A stretch of DNA of 64,000 bases from assembly GCF_020103725.1 (NCBI RefSeq), contig NZ_JAHXBG010000005.1, positions 124,001-188,000 of the forward strand, given 5' to 3'. The number at the start of each line of letters is the position of its first letter. The first letter of the stretch is position 1. The translations under genes were made by a program, and so were the position numbers. Under the pieces are notes generated by a model that saw only the letters and a list, made by a program, of their open reading frames with translations, made no database searches and was not told where the DNA came from. This document shows positions 11,001 to 21,700 of this stretch, piece after piece. The stretch comes from Hyalangium gracile (GTDB taxonomy: Bacteria; Myxococcota; Myxococcia; Myxococcales; Myxococcaceae).

Positions 11001-14000
11001 GGAGGATCCAGCCCAGACACAGGCGCTCCTCTCCCTGGCGGGGTTCAGCACGCCCTACCCGAGGGACCGAAGCCTGGCGGACCTGTTCGAGGAGCAGGTG
11101 CGGCTCCGCCCGGACTCTCCGGCGCTGCGCTGGGACGAGGGCGTCCTCACGTACCGGCAGCTCCACGAGAAGGCGAGCCGGCTGGCATCCAGCCTCGCGG
11201 CCCGCGGCGTGGGCCCAGACGTGCTCGTGGGCGTGCTGGAGGAGCGCTCGCCCGAGCTGATCCTGGGCATGCTGGGCGTCATCCTCGCGGGCGGAGCGTA
11301 CGTGCCGCTCGATCCCGCCCACCCGCGCGAGCGCCTCGCCGCCGTCGTCGAGCGGGCTAAGATCCGCGTCATCGTCGAGGGCCTCGGCGCTCCCAAGGGG
11401 GAGCTGTGCCCGCATGTCCCGCGAGTCCCGGTGTACGCGCCCGAGACCATTGCGCTCCTGTCGGCGGAGCACCCGAGGCCGTCTCCGCGACACCTGGCCT
11501 ACGTGCTCTTCACCTCGGGCTCCACCGGCGAGCCCAAGGGTGTCTGCGTGGAGCAGCGCTCCGTGGTGCGGCTGATCCGCGACACCGACTTCATCCACCC
11601 GCGCCCCGAGGACGTGTTCTTCCAGTTCTGCCCCTCCACGTTCGACGTGTCGACGATGGAGATCTGGGGCCCGCTGCTCACCGGTGGGTGCCTCGCCTTC
11701 CCGCCTCGGGGGCGGCTGTCCCTGGAGGAGCTGGGCGCCTCCATCCGTCGCCAGGGTGTCACCATCCTGTGGCTCACCTCCGGCCTCTTCTCCCAGATGG
11801 TGCGTGAGCGGCTGGACGATCTGCGCGGGCTGCACACGCTGCTCGCCGGCGGCGACGTCGTGGACCCGGAGGATGCGGCCACCGCGCTCCGGGGCCTGCC
11901 CGGAGTCACGCTCATCAACGGGTACGGCCCCACGGAGAACACCACCTTCACGAGCTGTCACACGATGCGCTCGGTCAGCGAGCTGGACGGGGGCTCCATC
12001 CCCATCGGGAAGCCCATCGCCAACGGCCGCACCTACGTACTGGACGCGGCGCAGCGGATGCTGCCGGTGGGAGTCCCCGGAGAGCTCTACGCGGGAGGCG
12101 ATGGCGTGGCCCGCGGCTACCTGAACGATCCGGTGGCCACCGCGCGCCAGTTCGTTCCGGACCCTTGGGGCGAGCCGGGCTCGCGCATGTACCGCACGGG
12201 AGACCGCGTGCGCTGGCGAGCCGATGGCACGCTGGAGTTCTTCGGCCGCATCGACCGGCAGGTGAAGATCCGCGGCGTCCGAGTGGAGCCCGGAGAGATC
12301 GAGAGCGTGCTCCTGGCCCATCCCGCCGTCCGCGAGGCGGTGGTCAACGTCTACCGGCATGGCGAGGACCGGCGGCTGGCGGCCTACGTGGTGTGCCGGC
12401 CCGAGGCGGCCACGTCTCCCCAGGGAGAGCGTCCCCCGGCCGAGGCGCTCGTGGGCGACTGGCAGCGGCTCTATGACGAGACCTACGCCGAGCCCCCGAA
12501 CCCGGAGGCGGGAGACTTCATCGGCTGGGTGAGCAGCTACACGGGAGAGCCCATCCCTCGAGCGGAGATGGAGGAGTGGCTCGCGGACACGCTGCGCCGC
12601 CTGGAGCGCCGGGCCCCTGCTCGCGTACTCGACATCGGCTGCGGCGTGGGCCTGGTGCTCTTCGGCCTCGCGCCCCGGTGCCAGCTCTACCACGCGCTGG
12701 ACTTCTCCGAGACCGCGCTGGCGCACGTGGCCTCCCGGCTGAAGGATGCACCGCTGCCGCAGGTCCGCCTCGAGCGGCGGAGAGCGGATCAGCTCGACGG
12801 CATCCCGCACCAGGGCTTCGACCTCGTGGTGCTGAACTCGGTCATCCAGTACTTCCCGTCCATCGACTACTTGATCCAGGTGCTGGAGCAGGCCGTGCTG
12901 CGGACGGCGGATGGTGGCGCGGTGGTCATCGGCGACGTGCGCAACTTCGCGCTCCTGGAGGCCTTCCACGCCTCGGTGGTGCTCACCCGCTCCCCCGAGA
13001 GCCTGTCCCGCGAGGAGCTGCGGAGCCGGATCCGCCGCGCCATCGAGCAGGAGGAGGAGCTCACGGTGGCGCCCGCCTTCTTCGAGGCACTGCGGGCCCG
13101 CATCCCTCGCATCCGCCGGGTGCAGGTGGAGCTGAAGCACGGGCGCGCGGACAACGAGCTGAGCGGCTTCCGCTACGCGGTGACGCTCGAGGTCGGACCG
13201 CCGGAGCGCCTCGCCGAGCCGCCCACCCAGGTGGCCTGGGGCGAGGGCTGTTCCGATCTGACCCAGCTCGCACGGCGCGTGGAGACCACCGCTCACCTCC
13301 GGGTGACGGGCATTCCCAACAGCCGCGTCCAGCGCTGGGCCGAGGCCCTGGCGCTGCTGTCCGATCCCCGAGGCCCTCAGGACTGTGGCGAGCTGCGGCG
13401 CCGGCTCGCGGCCAGAAGCGATGGTGGAGCGCTGCACCCGGACTCCCTACGTGAGCTGGCCGGGAGCTTCGGCCGTCAGGCCACGGTGACGTGGTCACGC
13501 ACGGGCCCGGCGGGAACGATGGACATCGACCTCTCTCCGAGCACGAACACGAACGCCCTGCCCGAGCGACCGCCGCCTCCCCTGCCCGCGTCCTGGCAGC
13601 CCTTCGCCAACGTGCCGGTACAGGCGCGCTTCGCCCGACAGCTCGTCCCGGAGCTGCGTGCCCACCTCGAGTCTCGCCTGCCGCCCCAGCTCATCCCGAA
13701 CGCCATCCTGGTGCTCGATGCGCTGCCGCTCACGCCTGTGGGCAAGGTGGACCGCCGCGCCCTGCCCTCTCCGGAGCCCCGGCGCGAGCACCGCCCCTTC
13801 GGCGAACAGCCGCCGCGCAACGACACCGAACGCCGCATCGCGGAGATCTGGGCGCGCGTGCTGGGCGTGGAGCGCGTGGGCATCGGTGACGACTTCTTCG
13901 CGCTGGGCGGTCACTCGCTCCTGGCGACGCAGATCGTGTCCCGCATCCGGGATGCGCTGGGCGTGGACCTTCCGCTGCGCTGCGTCTTCGAGGCTCCGTC

Positions 14001-14121
14001 AGTGGAGAAGCTGGCCGCCGAAGTCACGCGCCGCACCGAGGCCCGCGCCGCGGCGCCCCAGCAAGCCCCGCCGCTCGTCCAGGTTCCCCGCCAGGCCCGC
14101 GGACGGAGGGAGGCCAAGTGA
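8014..14121 (+). CDS. NRPS, C-PCP-C-A(nMT)-PCP, first module lacks an A domain (2035 aa)
   Basis: Starts directly after the preceding stop codon (TAG then ATG). First C domain at residues 1-450 has HHVLMDGWC near 143, the form usual for DCL condensation domains that accept a D-residue, matching the epimerase upstream. It is followed immediately by a carrier domain (about 470-545, LGGHSL) with no adenylation domain between them. A complete second module follows: C (about 560-1000, HHIISDGWS near 696), A (about 1030-1470 and 1800-1915), an N-methyltransferase inserted between A8 and A9 (about 1478-1790, SAM motif [13 protein letters not shown] near 1538, NSVIQYFP) and PCP (about 1945-2015, [10 protein letters not shown]). 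The pocket code is D-V-M-W-L-G-G-T-F-K, nearest to valine-type codes, so an N-methyl small aliphatic residue is expected. The A-less module must be loaded in trans or by another A domain, or be passed over. Confidence 0.94.
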   Translation: MAPRNIEAMHVLSPSQRGMLFESVATQGSGRFVEHSAWEWQGPLDVAAYQQAWRELLRRHSALRTCFAWREKGEPLQVIAKEVPFSVAEQDWRALSPEERQARLRTHLADAWREGFELNKPPLLRVSALRVEDERTWIVWSYHHVLMDGWCLPILLRELDALYEAARKGRDAQLPPARPFHDYITWLKRRDPSTSQAFWKERLHGLDAPTPLGVPRPAELSSTAEDFGQVSGSIPEAQAARLQAAARRAGTTPGAVVQAAWALLLSRFSGRDDVAFGATVAGRPPELAGVESMVGLFINTIPVRVRVPAEGSFGTLLQGVHAWHSAAVEHQHCSAGQIQSWSEVPAGRELFQSLVVFENYPLQDQVIGGAGARLRVLEAGFQGTRTRYPLTLLIVPVDGLQLRLVHDRARVDDAAASAVLENLKVALATAAAEEDVSLSALRRALEALPVPHVAEPVTAVEEVREEKPRGAIEELVAESFRALLGLPKTPGADASFLELGGHSLVATQLQSRLRDVFRVELPLRALFETPTVRGIAARVERARGPEATAGKPPLVKRERGELSPPSFAQQRLWFLDRLTPGNSFYTMSGGLLLRGELDEAALTRALREIVRRHEVLRTCFVERDGTPFQRVLPEVTVPLPRVDLRALPETERRAAAQQHVLDGVRQPFALDQAPLFRAHLLQLGDQEHILLMIAHHIISDGWSTGIFAQELLALYGAFTRSEASPLPELTAQYADFALWQREWLQGPALDGLLAYWKQQLADLPTLALATDKPRPSVQSFRGATEQLHIPAEVVSRLRTLGLEENATLFMTMLAAFQVLLFRYTGQEDVVVGTPVAGRNLSGLEGLLGFFVNTLPLRTSLAGGPTFRELLRRVRDTALDAYAHQDLPFERLVEELRPERHLAMNPLFQVLFALQNAPMRLEGGPELTLTMLDQEIGTTRFDLELHALEDVGGVTCSLSFSTDLFHRESARRMLTHFQALLTAIGQTPDAALLDLHLEDPAQTQALLSLAGFSTPYPRDRSLADLFEEQVRLRPDSPALRWDEGVLTYRQLHEKASRLASSLAARGVGPDVLVGVLEERSPELILGMLGVILAGGAYVPLDPAHPRERLAAVVERAKIRVIVEGLGAPKGELCPHVPRVPVYAPETIALLSAEHPRPSPRHLAYVLFTSGSTGEPKGVCVEQRSVVRLIRDTDFIHPRPEDVFFQFCPSTFDVSTMEIWGPLLTGGCLAFPPRGRLSLEELGASIRRQGVTILWLTSGLFSQMVRERLDDLRGLHTLLAGGDVVDPEDAATALRGLPGVTLINGYGPTENTTFTSCHTMRSVSELDGGSIPIGKPIANGRTYVLDAAQRMLPVGVPGELYAGGDGVARGYLNDPVATARQFVPDPWGEPGSRMYRTGDRVRWRADGTLEFFGRIDRQVKIRGVRVEPGEIESVLLAHPAVREAVVNVYRHGEDRRLAAYVVCRPEAATSPQGERPPAEALVGDWQRLYDETYAEPPNPEAGDFIGWVSSYTGEPIPRAEMEEWLADTLRRLERRAPARVLDIGCGVGLVLFGLAPRCQLYHALDFSETALAHVASRLKDAPLPQVRLERRRADQLDGIPHQGFDLVVLNSVIQYFPSIDYLIQVLEQAVLRTADGGAVVIGDVRNFALLEAFHASVVLTRSPESLSREELRSRIRRAIEQEEELTVAPAFFEALRARIPRIRRVQVELKHGRADNELSGFRYAVTLEVGPPERLAEPPTQVAWGEGCSDLTQLARRVETTAHLRVTGIPNSRVQRWAEALALLSDPRGPQDCGELRRRLAARSDGGALHPDSLRELAGSFGRQATVTWSRTGPAGTMDIDLSPSTNTNALPERPPPPLPASWQPFANVPVQARFARQLVPELRAHLESRLPPQLIPNAILVLDALPLTPVGKVDRRALPSPEPRREHRPFGEQPPRNDTERRIAEIWARVLGVERVGIGDDFFALGGHSLLATQIVSRIRDALGVDLPLRCVFEAPSVEKLAAEVTRRTEARAAAPQQAPPLVQVPRQARGRREAK
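14105..14120 (+). promoter_or_regulatory. Ribosome binding site deciding a GTG start
   Basis: A purine run GGAGGGAGG (14105-14113) lies about five bases before GTG at 14118. This GTG overlaps the preceding TGA (GTGA), supporting coupled translation and this start rather than a later ATG. Confidence 0.6.
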
Positions 14122-17100
14122 AGCCCGAAGCAGCACAGACCGCGTCCGCTCCGGCGAGCGGCGAGGAGTACGTCCTTCCCGCGTCCTTCGCGCAGAGCCG
14201 GCTCTGGTTCCTGGATCGGCTCCAGCCGGGAGGCCGCGCCTACAACGTCCCCACGGCCGTCCGTCTCACCGGTCGGCTCGACGTGGAGGCGCTGCGTCGC
14301 GGGCTCGAGGCGCTGGTCCACCGGCACGAGACGCTGCGCACCCGCTTCGAGGTGGAGAACGAGGAGGTGGTGCAGGTCATCTCCCCGCCCGCGCCCTTCC
14401 CGCTGGAGGTGGTGGATCTCACCGCCCTTCCCTCGGAGGGCAAGGAGGCGGAGGTCGAGCGCCGGGTCGAGGAGACCGCGGGCTTCCTGTTCGATCTGGC
14501 CCGAGGCCCCATCGTGGTGGCGCGCCTCATCCTCGTCGCTCCAGGCGAGAGCGTGCTCGTGGTGACGATGCATCACATCGTCTCGGACGGCTGGTCCATC
14601 GGCGTCTTCCTGCGCGAGCTGGCGGCGCTCTACAACGGCTTCGCCCGAGGCGTTCCGGCCCAGCTGCCCGAGTTGACCATCCAGTACGGCGACTTCGCCG
14701 AGTGGCAGCGCAAGCTGCTCCAGGGGCCCGTGCTGGCGGAGCACCTGGCCTTCTGGCGCAAGGAGCTGGAGGGCGCACCACAGCTCCGGCTCCCGACGGA
14801 TCGTCCCCACCCGGCCACCTCCACCCAGCGGGGCGGCATGGTGCCGCTGCACTTCGCCCCCGCGCTGGCCCACCGCATCCAGCAGCTCGCCCGCTCCAGC
14901 GGGACGAGCCTCTACATCACGCTGCTCGCCGCCTTCCAGGTGCTCCTGTCGCGCTACAGCGGACAGGACGACTTCACGCTCGGCTCGCCCATCGCCAACC
15001 GCAACCGCAGCGAGCTGGAGCACCTCATCGGCTTCTTCGCGAACAGCCTCGTCATCCGCGCCGACACCCGAGGCAACCCCACCTTCTCCGAGCTGGTGCG
15101 CCGCGTCTCCCAGCGGGCGCTCGCTGCCTATGCGCATGAGGACATGCCCTTCGAGAAGCTCGTGGAGGAGCTGCGCCCCGAGCGGCAGGTGGGCCGCAAC
15201 CCGCTCTTCCAGGTGGCGTTCGCGGTGCAGAACGCTCCGACCGATCGGCTCCAGCTCCATGACCTGACCGTCAGCCCCGCGGCCTTCCGCAAGGGCGTGG
15301 CGCGCCTGGAGCTAGAGGTCCACATCTGGGAGCGCCCCGAGGGCCTCGACGGCGTGTACTGGGAGAAGACGGATGGCCTGCGAGGCATGGTCATCTACGA
15401 CGCGGAGCTGTTCGACGAGTCCACGGTCCAGCGGCTCGTGGAGCACTACACCGCCCTCCTCACGGCCATCGTCGATGCACCGCACCTGCCCATCTCCCGC
15501 CTGTCGTTGATCACACCGGCCGAGCGGCAGCAGCTCGCCGGCTGGAACGCCACCCACCGCGCCTTCCCGAGAGATCGGACGATCGGCGAGCTGTTCGAGG
15601 CCCATGCGCGCCGTGCTCCGGACGCCATCGCGCTGCGGTTCGGCTCCTCGGCGCTCACCTATGGGGAGCTGGACAGGCGCTCCAACCGGCTCGCCCACCG
15701 GCTGCGTGCGCTGGGCATCGGCGCCGAGTCCGTGGTCGCGGTGTGCCTGGAGCGCTCCGCCGAGCTGATCATCTCCCTGCTGGGCGTGCTCAAGGCGGGT
15801 GGCGCGTACATGCCGCTGGACACGCGCTATCCCCGCAAGCGGCTCGCCTTCATGCTGCGGGATGCGCGAGCCTCCGCGGTGATCGCCTCCCCCACCGAGG
15901 CGGCGGCGCTCCCCGAGTTCGACATTCCCCAGCTCCGGGTGGAGGCGGAGCGCACGGGCTGGGAGGGCGATGATGACAGTCCCCTCCCGCCGTCAGCCGG
16001 TGCGGAGAACCTCGCCTGGGTCCTCTACACCTCCGGCTCCAGCGGCATGCCCAAGGGCGTCATGGGCACGCACCGGGGCGTGGCGCGGCTGGTGGTCGGC
16101 ACGGACTACATGACTGTCTCGCCGGGAGACCGCTTCGCCCACGTGTCCAACGTCTCCTTCGACGCGGGCACCTGGGAGATCTGGGGCGCCCTGCTCAACG
16201 GCGCCACCCTGGTGGGGCTGACGCGCGAGGAGGTGAGCGCCCCCGAGCAGCTCGAGGCGAAGCTGCGCGCCGAGCGCATCACCCACCTGCTGCTGACCAC
16301 GGCCCTCTTCAACCACGTCGCGGCGGAGCGTCCCGGGGCGCTGTCCTCCGTAGGGACGCTGCTGTTCGGCGGCGAGCAGGCGGACCCCGTCGCCGTCCGA
16401 GCCATCCTCGCCGCGAGCCAGCCCGCGCGGCTCCTCAACGCCTACGGCCCCACGGAGATCACCACCATCGCGAGCACGCACACCATCCGCGAGCTGCCCG
16501 CGGAGGCGCGCGCCGTGTCCATCGGCCTGCCCATCTCCAACACGTCCATCCACCTGCTCGACACCGAGGGCCGGGAGGTGCCGGTGGGCGTCGTCGGAGA
16601 GCTCCACATCGGCGGAGAGGGACTCGCGCGTGGCTACATCCACCGCCCGGAGCTGACCGCGGAGAGGTTCATCCCAGATGCGGTGAGCGGCAACGCCGGG
16701 GCAAGGCTGTACCGCACCGGAGATCTCGCCAGGCGCCAGTCCGACGGCACCCTGGAGTTCCTGGGCCGGGTCGACCAGCAGGTGAAGATCCGCGGCCACC
16801 GCATCGAGCCGGGCGAGGTGGAGGCCGTGCTGGCCTCGCACCCCGTGGTGAAACAAGCGGTCGTCGTGGACCGGAGCGATCTGGTGACCGGGCGCGGGCT
16901 CGTGGCCTACGTGTGCCCGTCGCCCGAGCAGCTCGACGGCCAGCGCCGCACCGGGGACGAGGCCACCCTGCGAGAGGAGCGCGTCTCCCAGTGGCAGGGC
17001 TTCTTCGATAAGCGCATCTACCAGACCGAGCGCGATGACACCCCGGCGGACTTCGACATCATCGGCTGGAACAGCCTCTATTCCGGCGAGCCGATTCCGC

Positions 17101-18737
17101 CGGAGCACATGCGCGAGTGGCGCGACGACGCCGTCTCCTCCATCGCCCGGCGACGGCCCGAGCGCGTGCTGGAGCTGGGGTGCGGCACGGGCATGATGCT
17201 GTTCGGCCTGGCGCCCCAGTGCCGGACGTACGTGGGCACGGACTTCTCCGCGACGGTGCTGGCGCGGCTCCAGCGGCGTGTCGACGAGGCGGGCCTGAAG
17301 ACGGTGTCCCTGCTGTGCCGCACCGCGGACGACTTCTCCGGCTTCGAGCCCGGCTCGTTCGACGCGGTGGTGTTGAACTCGGTGGTGCAGTACTTTCCGG
17401 ACCTCGACTACCTGCTGCGCGTGCTGGAGGGAGCCACCTCCGTCGTGGCGGATGGGGGCTTCATCTTCCTGGGAGACCTGCGCAGCCTGCCGCTGATGGA
17501 GACGCTGCAGGCCTCCATCCAGCTCTTCCGAGCCAGGGCCGAGGACTCGCTGGAGGCCCTGCGCGCCCGGGTGGCCCGGGAGCTGGGTCGCGACGAGGAG
17601 CTGCACCTGGACCCGGCGCTCTTCTCCGCCCTGCGCGAGCGCCTGCCGAGACTCCGGGGCGTGCGCATCCGGCTCAAGCGAGGGTGGCACCAGAACGAGC
17701 TGACCCGCTTCCGGTATGCTGCGGTGCTCGAGATCGGTCCGCGTCAGCCAGCCGGGCCGGCACCGGTGCGCCTGGACTGGCGAGCCGATGGGCTCGATGA
17801 GGCCCGACTCGGAGAGCGGCTGCGCGCCCATCCGAGAGAGGCGGTGCTGGTGCGCAACATCCCCAGCCACCGGCTGGACGGAGAGCGGGAGCTGCTGCCC
17901 GTGCTGGCGGGAACATCCGGGCTGGCCGACGTGGCCGAGCTGCGAGCCGCGCTCGCTCGTTCCAAGGATGCCACCCCAGGCGTGGATCCCGAGGCGCTCG
18001 GGAGGCTCGGCGAGTCGCTGGGCCGGGCCGTGGGCCTGGGCTGGTCGGACTCGGGAGCGCAGGGTGCGTTCGACGCCCTGTTCGGCGCGGAGGGCCAGCC
18101 CGAGGCGGCGCTGCCCCACCTCCCCATCGAGGTGGAGTCACGGCCCCGCGAGCTGCGCAGCCATGCCAGCGACCCGCTGCGCAGTCGCCTCACCCGGCTG
18201 CTGCTGCCGCAGCTGGCGCAGTGGGCCTCGGAGCACCTGCCTCCTTATATGGTGCCGCAGCAGTATGTCGTGCTGGACCGGCTGCCGCTCACGCCCAACG
18301 GCAAGGTGGACCGGCGGGCGCTGCCGGCACCGGATGACAGCCGTCCCGGGCTCGCGGGAGCCTACGTGGCCCCGCGCACGCCGCTCGAGCAGGACATCGC
18401 GGACATCTGGACGGACGTGCTCGGCGTGGAGCGTGTGGGCATCCACGACAACTTCTTCGAGCTGGGCGGGCACTCGCTGATCGCCACCCGCATCGTCAGC
18501 CGGATCGGCGAGCGCCGCGGCCTCGAGTGTCCCCTCTGGATGCTGTTCGAAGCCCCCACCGTCGCCGGGCTCGCCGTCCGGCTGTCCCAGCTCGAGAACG
18601 AGCGCCGGGACATTCCAGACGAGCCCATTCCGACCCAGGACCGAAGCGCGGCCGCCGACCTCGCACTGGACGAGCTGTCCGATGCGGAGGTGGCGGCCCT
18701 CCTCGGCGCCATGAGAGCAGAGGCACAGAAGTCATGA
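14118..18737 (+). CDS. NRPS single module, C-A(nMT)-PCP (1539 aa)
   Basis: One elongation module. C domain at about 20-460 ([12 protein letters not shown] near 24, HHIVSDGWS near 152). A domain at about 490-945 and 1290-1400, with YTSGSSGMPKG near 638, a Thr-to-Ser variant of the phosphate loop. N-methyltransferase inserted between A8 and A9 (about 950-1280, VLELGCGTGMMLF near 1018, NSVVQYFP). PCP at about 1420-1490 (LGGHSLIATR). The pocket code is D-A-W-L-L-G-A-T-I-K; it matches no code I know exactly, but is hydrophobic and leucine-like. The protein should add one N-methylated residue. The last 50 residues form an acidic tail with LDELSDAEVAALLGAM, a common NRPS/PKS C-terminal docking helix; the next protein has no TubC domain, so a different docking pair acts here. 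GTG start overlapping the previous stop; 4-bp ATGA overlap with the next gene. Confidence 0.95.
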   Translation: MKPEAAQTASAPASGEEYVLPASFAQSRLWFLDRLQPGGRAYNVPTAVRLTGRLDVEALRRGLEALVHRHETLRTRFEVENEEVVQVISPPAPFPLEVVDLTALPSEGKEAEVERRVEETAGFLFDLARGPIVVARLILVAPGESVLVVTMHHIVSDGWSIGVFLRELAALYNGFARGVPAQLPELTIQYGDFAEWQRKLLQGPVLAEHLAFWRKELEGAPQLRLPTDRPHPATSTQRGGMVPLHFAPALAHRIQQLARSSGTSLYITLLAAFQVLLSRYSGQDDFTLGSPIANRNRSELEHLIGFFANSLVIRADTRGNPTFSELVRRVSQRALAAYAHEDMPFEKLVEELRPERQVGRNPLFQVAFAVQNAPTDRLQLHDLTVSPAAFRKGVARLELEVHIWERPEGLDGVYWEKTDGLRGMVIYDAELFDESTVQRLVEHYTALLTAIVDAPHLPISRLSLITPAERQQLAGWNATHRAFPRDRTIGELFEAHARRAPDAIALRFGSSALTYGELDRRSNRLAHRLRALGIGAESVVAVCLERSAELIISLLGVLKAGGAYMPLDTRYPRKRLAFMLRDARASAVIASPTEAAALPEFDIPQLRVEAERTGWEGDDDSPLPPSAGAENLAWVLYTSGSSGMPKGVMGTHRGVARLVVGTDYMTVSPGDRFAHVSNVSFDAGTWEIWGALLNGATLVGLTREEVSAPEQLEAKLRAERITHLLLTTALFNHVAAERPGALSSVGTLLFGGEQADPVAVRAILAASQPARLLNAYGPTEITTIASTHTIRELPAEARAVSIGLPISNTSIHLLDTEGREVPVGVVGELHIGGEGLARGYIHRPELTAERFIPDAVSGNAGARLYRTGDLARRQSDGTLEFLGRVDQQVKIRGHRIEPGEVEAVLASHPVVKQAVVVDRSDLVTGRGLVAYVCPSPEQLDGQRRTGDEATLREERVSQWQGFFDKRIYQTERDDTPADFDIIGWNSLYSGEPIPPEHMREWRDDAVSSIARRRPERVLELGCGTGMMLFGLAPQCRTYVGTDFSATVLARLQRRVDEAGLKTVSLLCRTADDFSGFEPGSFDAVVLNSVVQYFPDLDYLLRVLEGATSVVADGGFIFLGDLRSLPLMETLQASIQLFRARAEDSLEALRARVARELGRDEELHLDPALFSALRERLPRLRGVRIRLKRGWHQNELTRFRYAAVLEIGPRQPAGPAPVRLDWRADGLDEARLGERLRAHPREAVLVRNIPSHRLDGERELLPVLAGTSGLADVAELRAALARSKDATPGVDPEALGRLGESLGRAVGLGWSDSGAQGAFDALFGAEGQPEAALPHLPIEVESRPRELRSHASDPLRSRLTRLLLPQLAQWASEHLPPYMVPQQYVVLDRLPLTPNGKVDRRALPAPDDSRPGLAGAYVAPRTPLEQDIADIWTDVLGVERVGIHDNFFELGGHSLIATRIVSRIGERRGLECPLWMLFEAPTVAGLAVRLSQLENERRDIPDEPIPTQDRSAAADLALDELSDAEVAALLGAMRAEAQKS

Positions 18738-21700
18738 GCTCCACGAACTCCACTCCCAAGCCTCTTCCCGAGGACCAGCGCGCGGAACTGGCGCGGCTGC
18801 TCCGCGAGCGCAAGCAGCAGCTCCACCGCTTCCCGCTGTCCTCGGCCCAGCAGCGACTGTGGTTCCTGGACCAGCTCAGCCCGGGCAACACCAGCTACGT
18901 CGTGCCCGTGTACTACCGCCTGCGAGGCACGCTCGACACGGCGGCGCTCGGCGCGGCGCTCGACGGCATCGTCCGGCGGCACGACGTCCTGCGCACCCGC
19001 TTCATCGGCGCGGAGGGAGCCGGCGCGCAGATCGTCTCCCCCACCGGAAACGCCCCCCTGGAGATCACCGATCTTGCGGGCCTGCCCGCCGAGGAGCGGG
19101 AGCGGCGCATCGAGGCGCTCATCACCGCCGAGCTGGAGCGGCCTTTCGATCTGACGAGCGGGCCGCTGTTCCGCGCGCGCCTCTTCGTGGTGGACGCCGA
19201 GGAGAGCCGGCTGCTGCTCACGATGCACCACATCATCTCCGACGGCTGGTCCATCGGCGTGCTCGTCCGGGAGATGGCGGCGCTCTACACGGCGGCGCTC
19301 CAGAAGGGCCCGGAGCCCCTGCCACCGCTGCCCATCCAGTACGCGGACTTCGCCGTGTGGCAGTCGCGCAAGCTGCGCGAGGGCGGGCTGGAGGCCCAGG
19401 CGGCGTACTGGAGCCGGCAGCTCGCGAATCCTCCCTCGGAGCTGGCGCTGCCCGCGGACAAGCCCCGGCCTGCCGTCTGGGCTCCTCGCGGCGCGGCGCT
19501 CACCTTCGAGCTGCCCGAGGCGCTCACGCCCCGCGTGCAGGCCCTGGCGCAGGAAGAGGGCCTCACGCCGTTCATGCTCTTCCTGGCGGCCTTCCAGGCG
19601 CTGCTGTCCCGCTACACCGGACAGGAGGACATCTGGGTCGGCTCGCCCATCGCCAACCGAAACCGCAAGGAGCTGGAGGGGCTGATCGGCTTCTTCGTCA
19701 ACAGCCTGGTGATGCGCGGGGACCTGTCGGGAGATCCGACGGCGAGGGAGCTGTTCCGCCGCACCCGGCGCGTGGCGCTCGACGCCTACGCCCACCAGGA
19801 CTACCCCTTCGAGAAGCTGGTGGAGGAGCTGAGCCCGGAGCGAGGCCTGGGCCTGCACCCGCTCTTCCAGGTGATGTTCGCCGTGCAGAACGCGCCCTAT
19901 GAGGGGCTGAACCTGCCCAGGCTCGCGCTGGAGCAGCTCCTGCTGCCCATCACGAGCACGCGGTTCGATCTGGAGATGCACCTCTGGGACGACCGGGGCC
20001 GCTTCAAGGGCATCCTCTTCTACTCGGCCGAGCGCTTCCTCCGGGAGACGGCGACCCGCATCATCGGGCACTTCGTGACCCTGCTGGAGGGCATGGTGCG
20101 AGAGCCCGACCGGCGCCTCTCCACCTTCTCCCTGGTCACCCCGAGCGAGCGGGCCGCGCTCCAGCGCTGGAACGAGACTTCCCGGCCGTTCCCCTCGGAC
20201 CGGAGCCTGGCCTCCCTCTTCGAGGAGCAGGTGCGCCGAGCCCCCGAGGCCGTGGCGCTCCGGTGTGCCGGGACCACGCTCACCTACGCCGAGCTGAACC
20301 GCCGAGCGAACCGGCTGGCTCGCTGGCTCCGGCTCCAGGGCGTGCGCCCCGACGACACCGTGGGCCTGCGCCTGGAGCGCGGGGTGGAGCTGGTGGTGGC
20401 GCTCGTGGCCATCATCAAGGGGGGCGGAGCCTATGTGCCGCTCGATCCCGACCTGCCTCCCGAGCGCCTGAGGACCGTCCTGGAGGACGCACGCGTCCGG
20501 CTGGTGCTGGACTCCGCCACGGTGGTGCCAGAGGACCTGGACAGCGCGGACCTGCCGGACGTCGTCTCTCCGGACAACCTCGCGTACATCGTCTTCACGT
20601 CGGGCTCGACGGGGCGACCCAAGGGCGTCGGGGTCTCCCACCGCTCCATCGTCCGGCTGGTGAAGGAGACGGACTACGTCCAGCTGGGGCCGGACGACTG
20701 CGTGCTCCAGGGCTCGACCGTGTCCTTCGACGCGGCCACCTTCGAGATCTGGGGGCCGCTGCTGAACGGCGGGCGGCTGGTCATCGTCCAGAAGGACGAG
20801 CTGCTCACCCCCACACGGCTGCGCGCCACGCTGCGTGAGGAGCGCGTCACGGCGATGTTCCTCACCACCGCCGTGTTCAACCAGTTCGCCCGCGAGTCGG
20901 TGGATCTCTTCGCGGGCATCCCGAACGTCCTCTTCGGCGGCGAGGCGGCCGACACCTCCCTGGTGCGCCGAGTGCTCCAGCACGCCGCGCCAGGGCGCCT
21001 GCTCCACGTCTACGGTCCCACCGAGACGACGACGTACGCGACGTGGGCCTGGTTGCGCGAGGTGCCTCCCGAAGGCTCGCTGCTGCCCATCGGCCAGCCC
21101 CTGGCCAACACCGAGGCCTGGCTGCTCGACGCGCGCATGCAGCCGGTGCCGCCCGGAGTGCCGGGAGAGCTGTACCTCGGTGGCCCTGGTGTGGCGCGCG
21201 GCTATGTCGGCCGGCCGGACCTCACCGCCGAGCGCTTCGTCCCCCACCCTCTCGGCCCTCCGGGCAGCCGGCTCTACCGCACGGGAGACATCTGCCGCCG
21301 CCGCGCCGATGGGGCGCTCGAGTTCCTGGGGCGCAGGGATCATCAGATCAAGGTCCGCGGCCACCGCATCGAGCTGGGCGAGGTGGAGGCGGTGCTCCGG
21401 AGCTGCCCGGCTGTCTCGGACGCGGTGGTGCTTCTGCGCGAGGATCTGCCCGGAGGCCCGGGGCTCGTCGCCTACGCGGCCCCAGCGGCCGAGGCCACTG
21501 CCAGCACCACGGCCGGCACGGACCAGCGAGTCTCCGAGTGGAGGATGGTGTTCGAGGAGCGCATCTACGGCCAGGAGCGCGAGCGCCCGGTCGGCTTCGA
21601 CACCATCGGGTGGAACAGCAGCTATACCGGCGACCCGCTCCCCGCCGGACAGATGCGCGAGTGGCTCGATGACACGGTGAGCCGCGTCGCCTCCCTGCGG

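Noticed and set aside
18527-18733. Upstream extension of the two-module NRPS gene
   Set aside because: The extra 69 codons are arginine/proline-rich, overlap the previous gene's carrier-domain region in another frame and precede the ATGA overlap at 18734.
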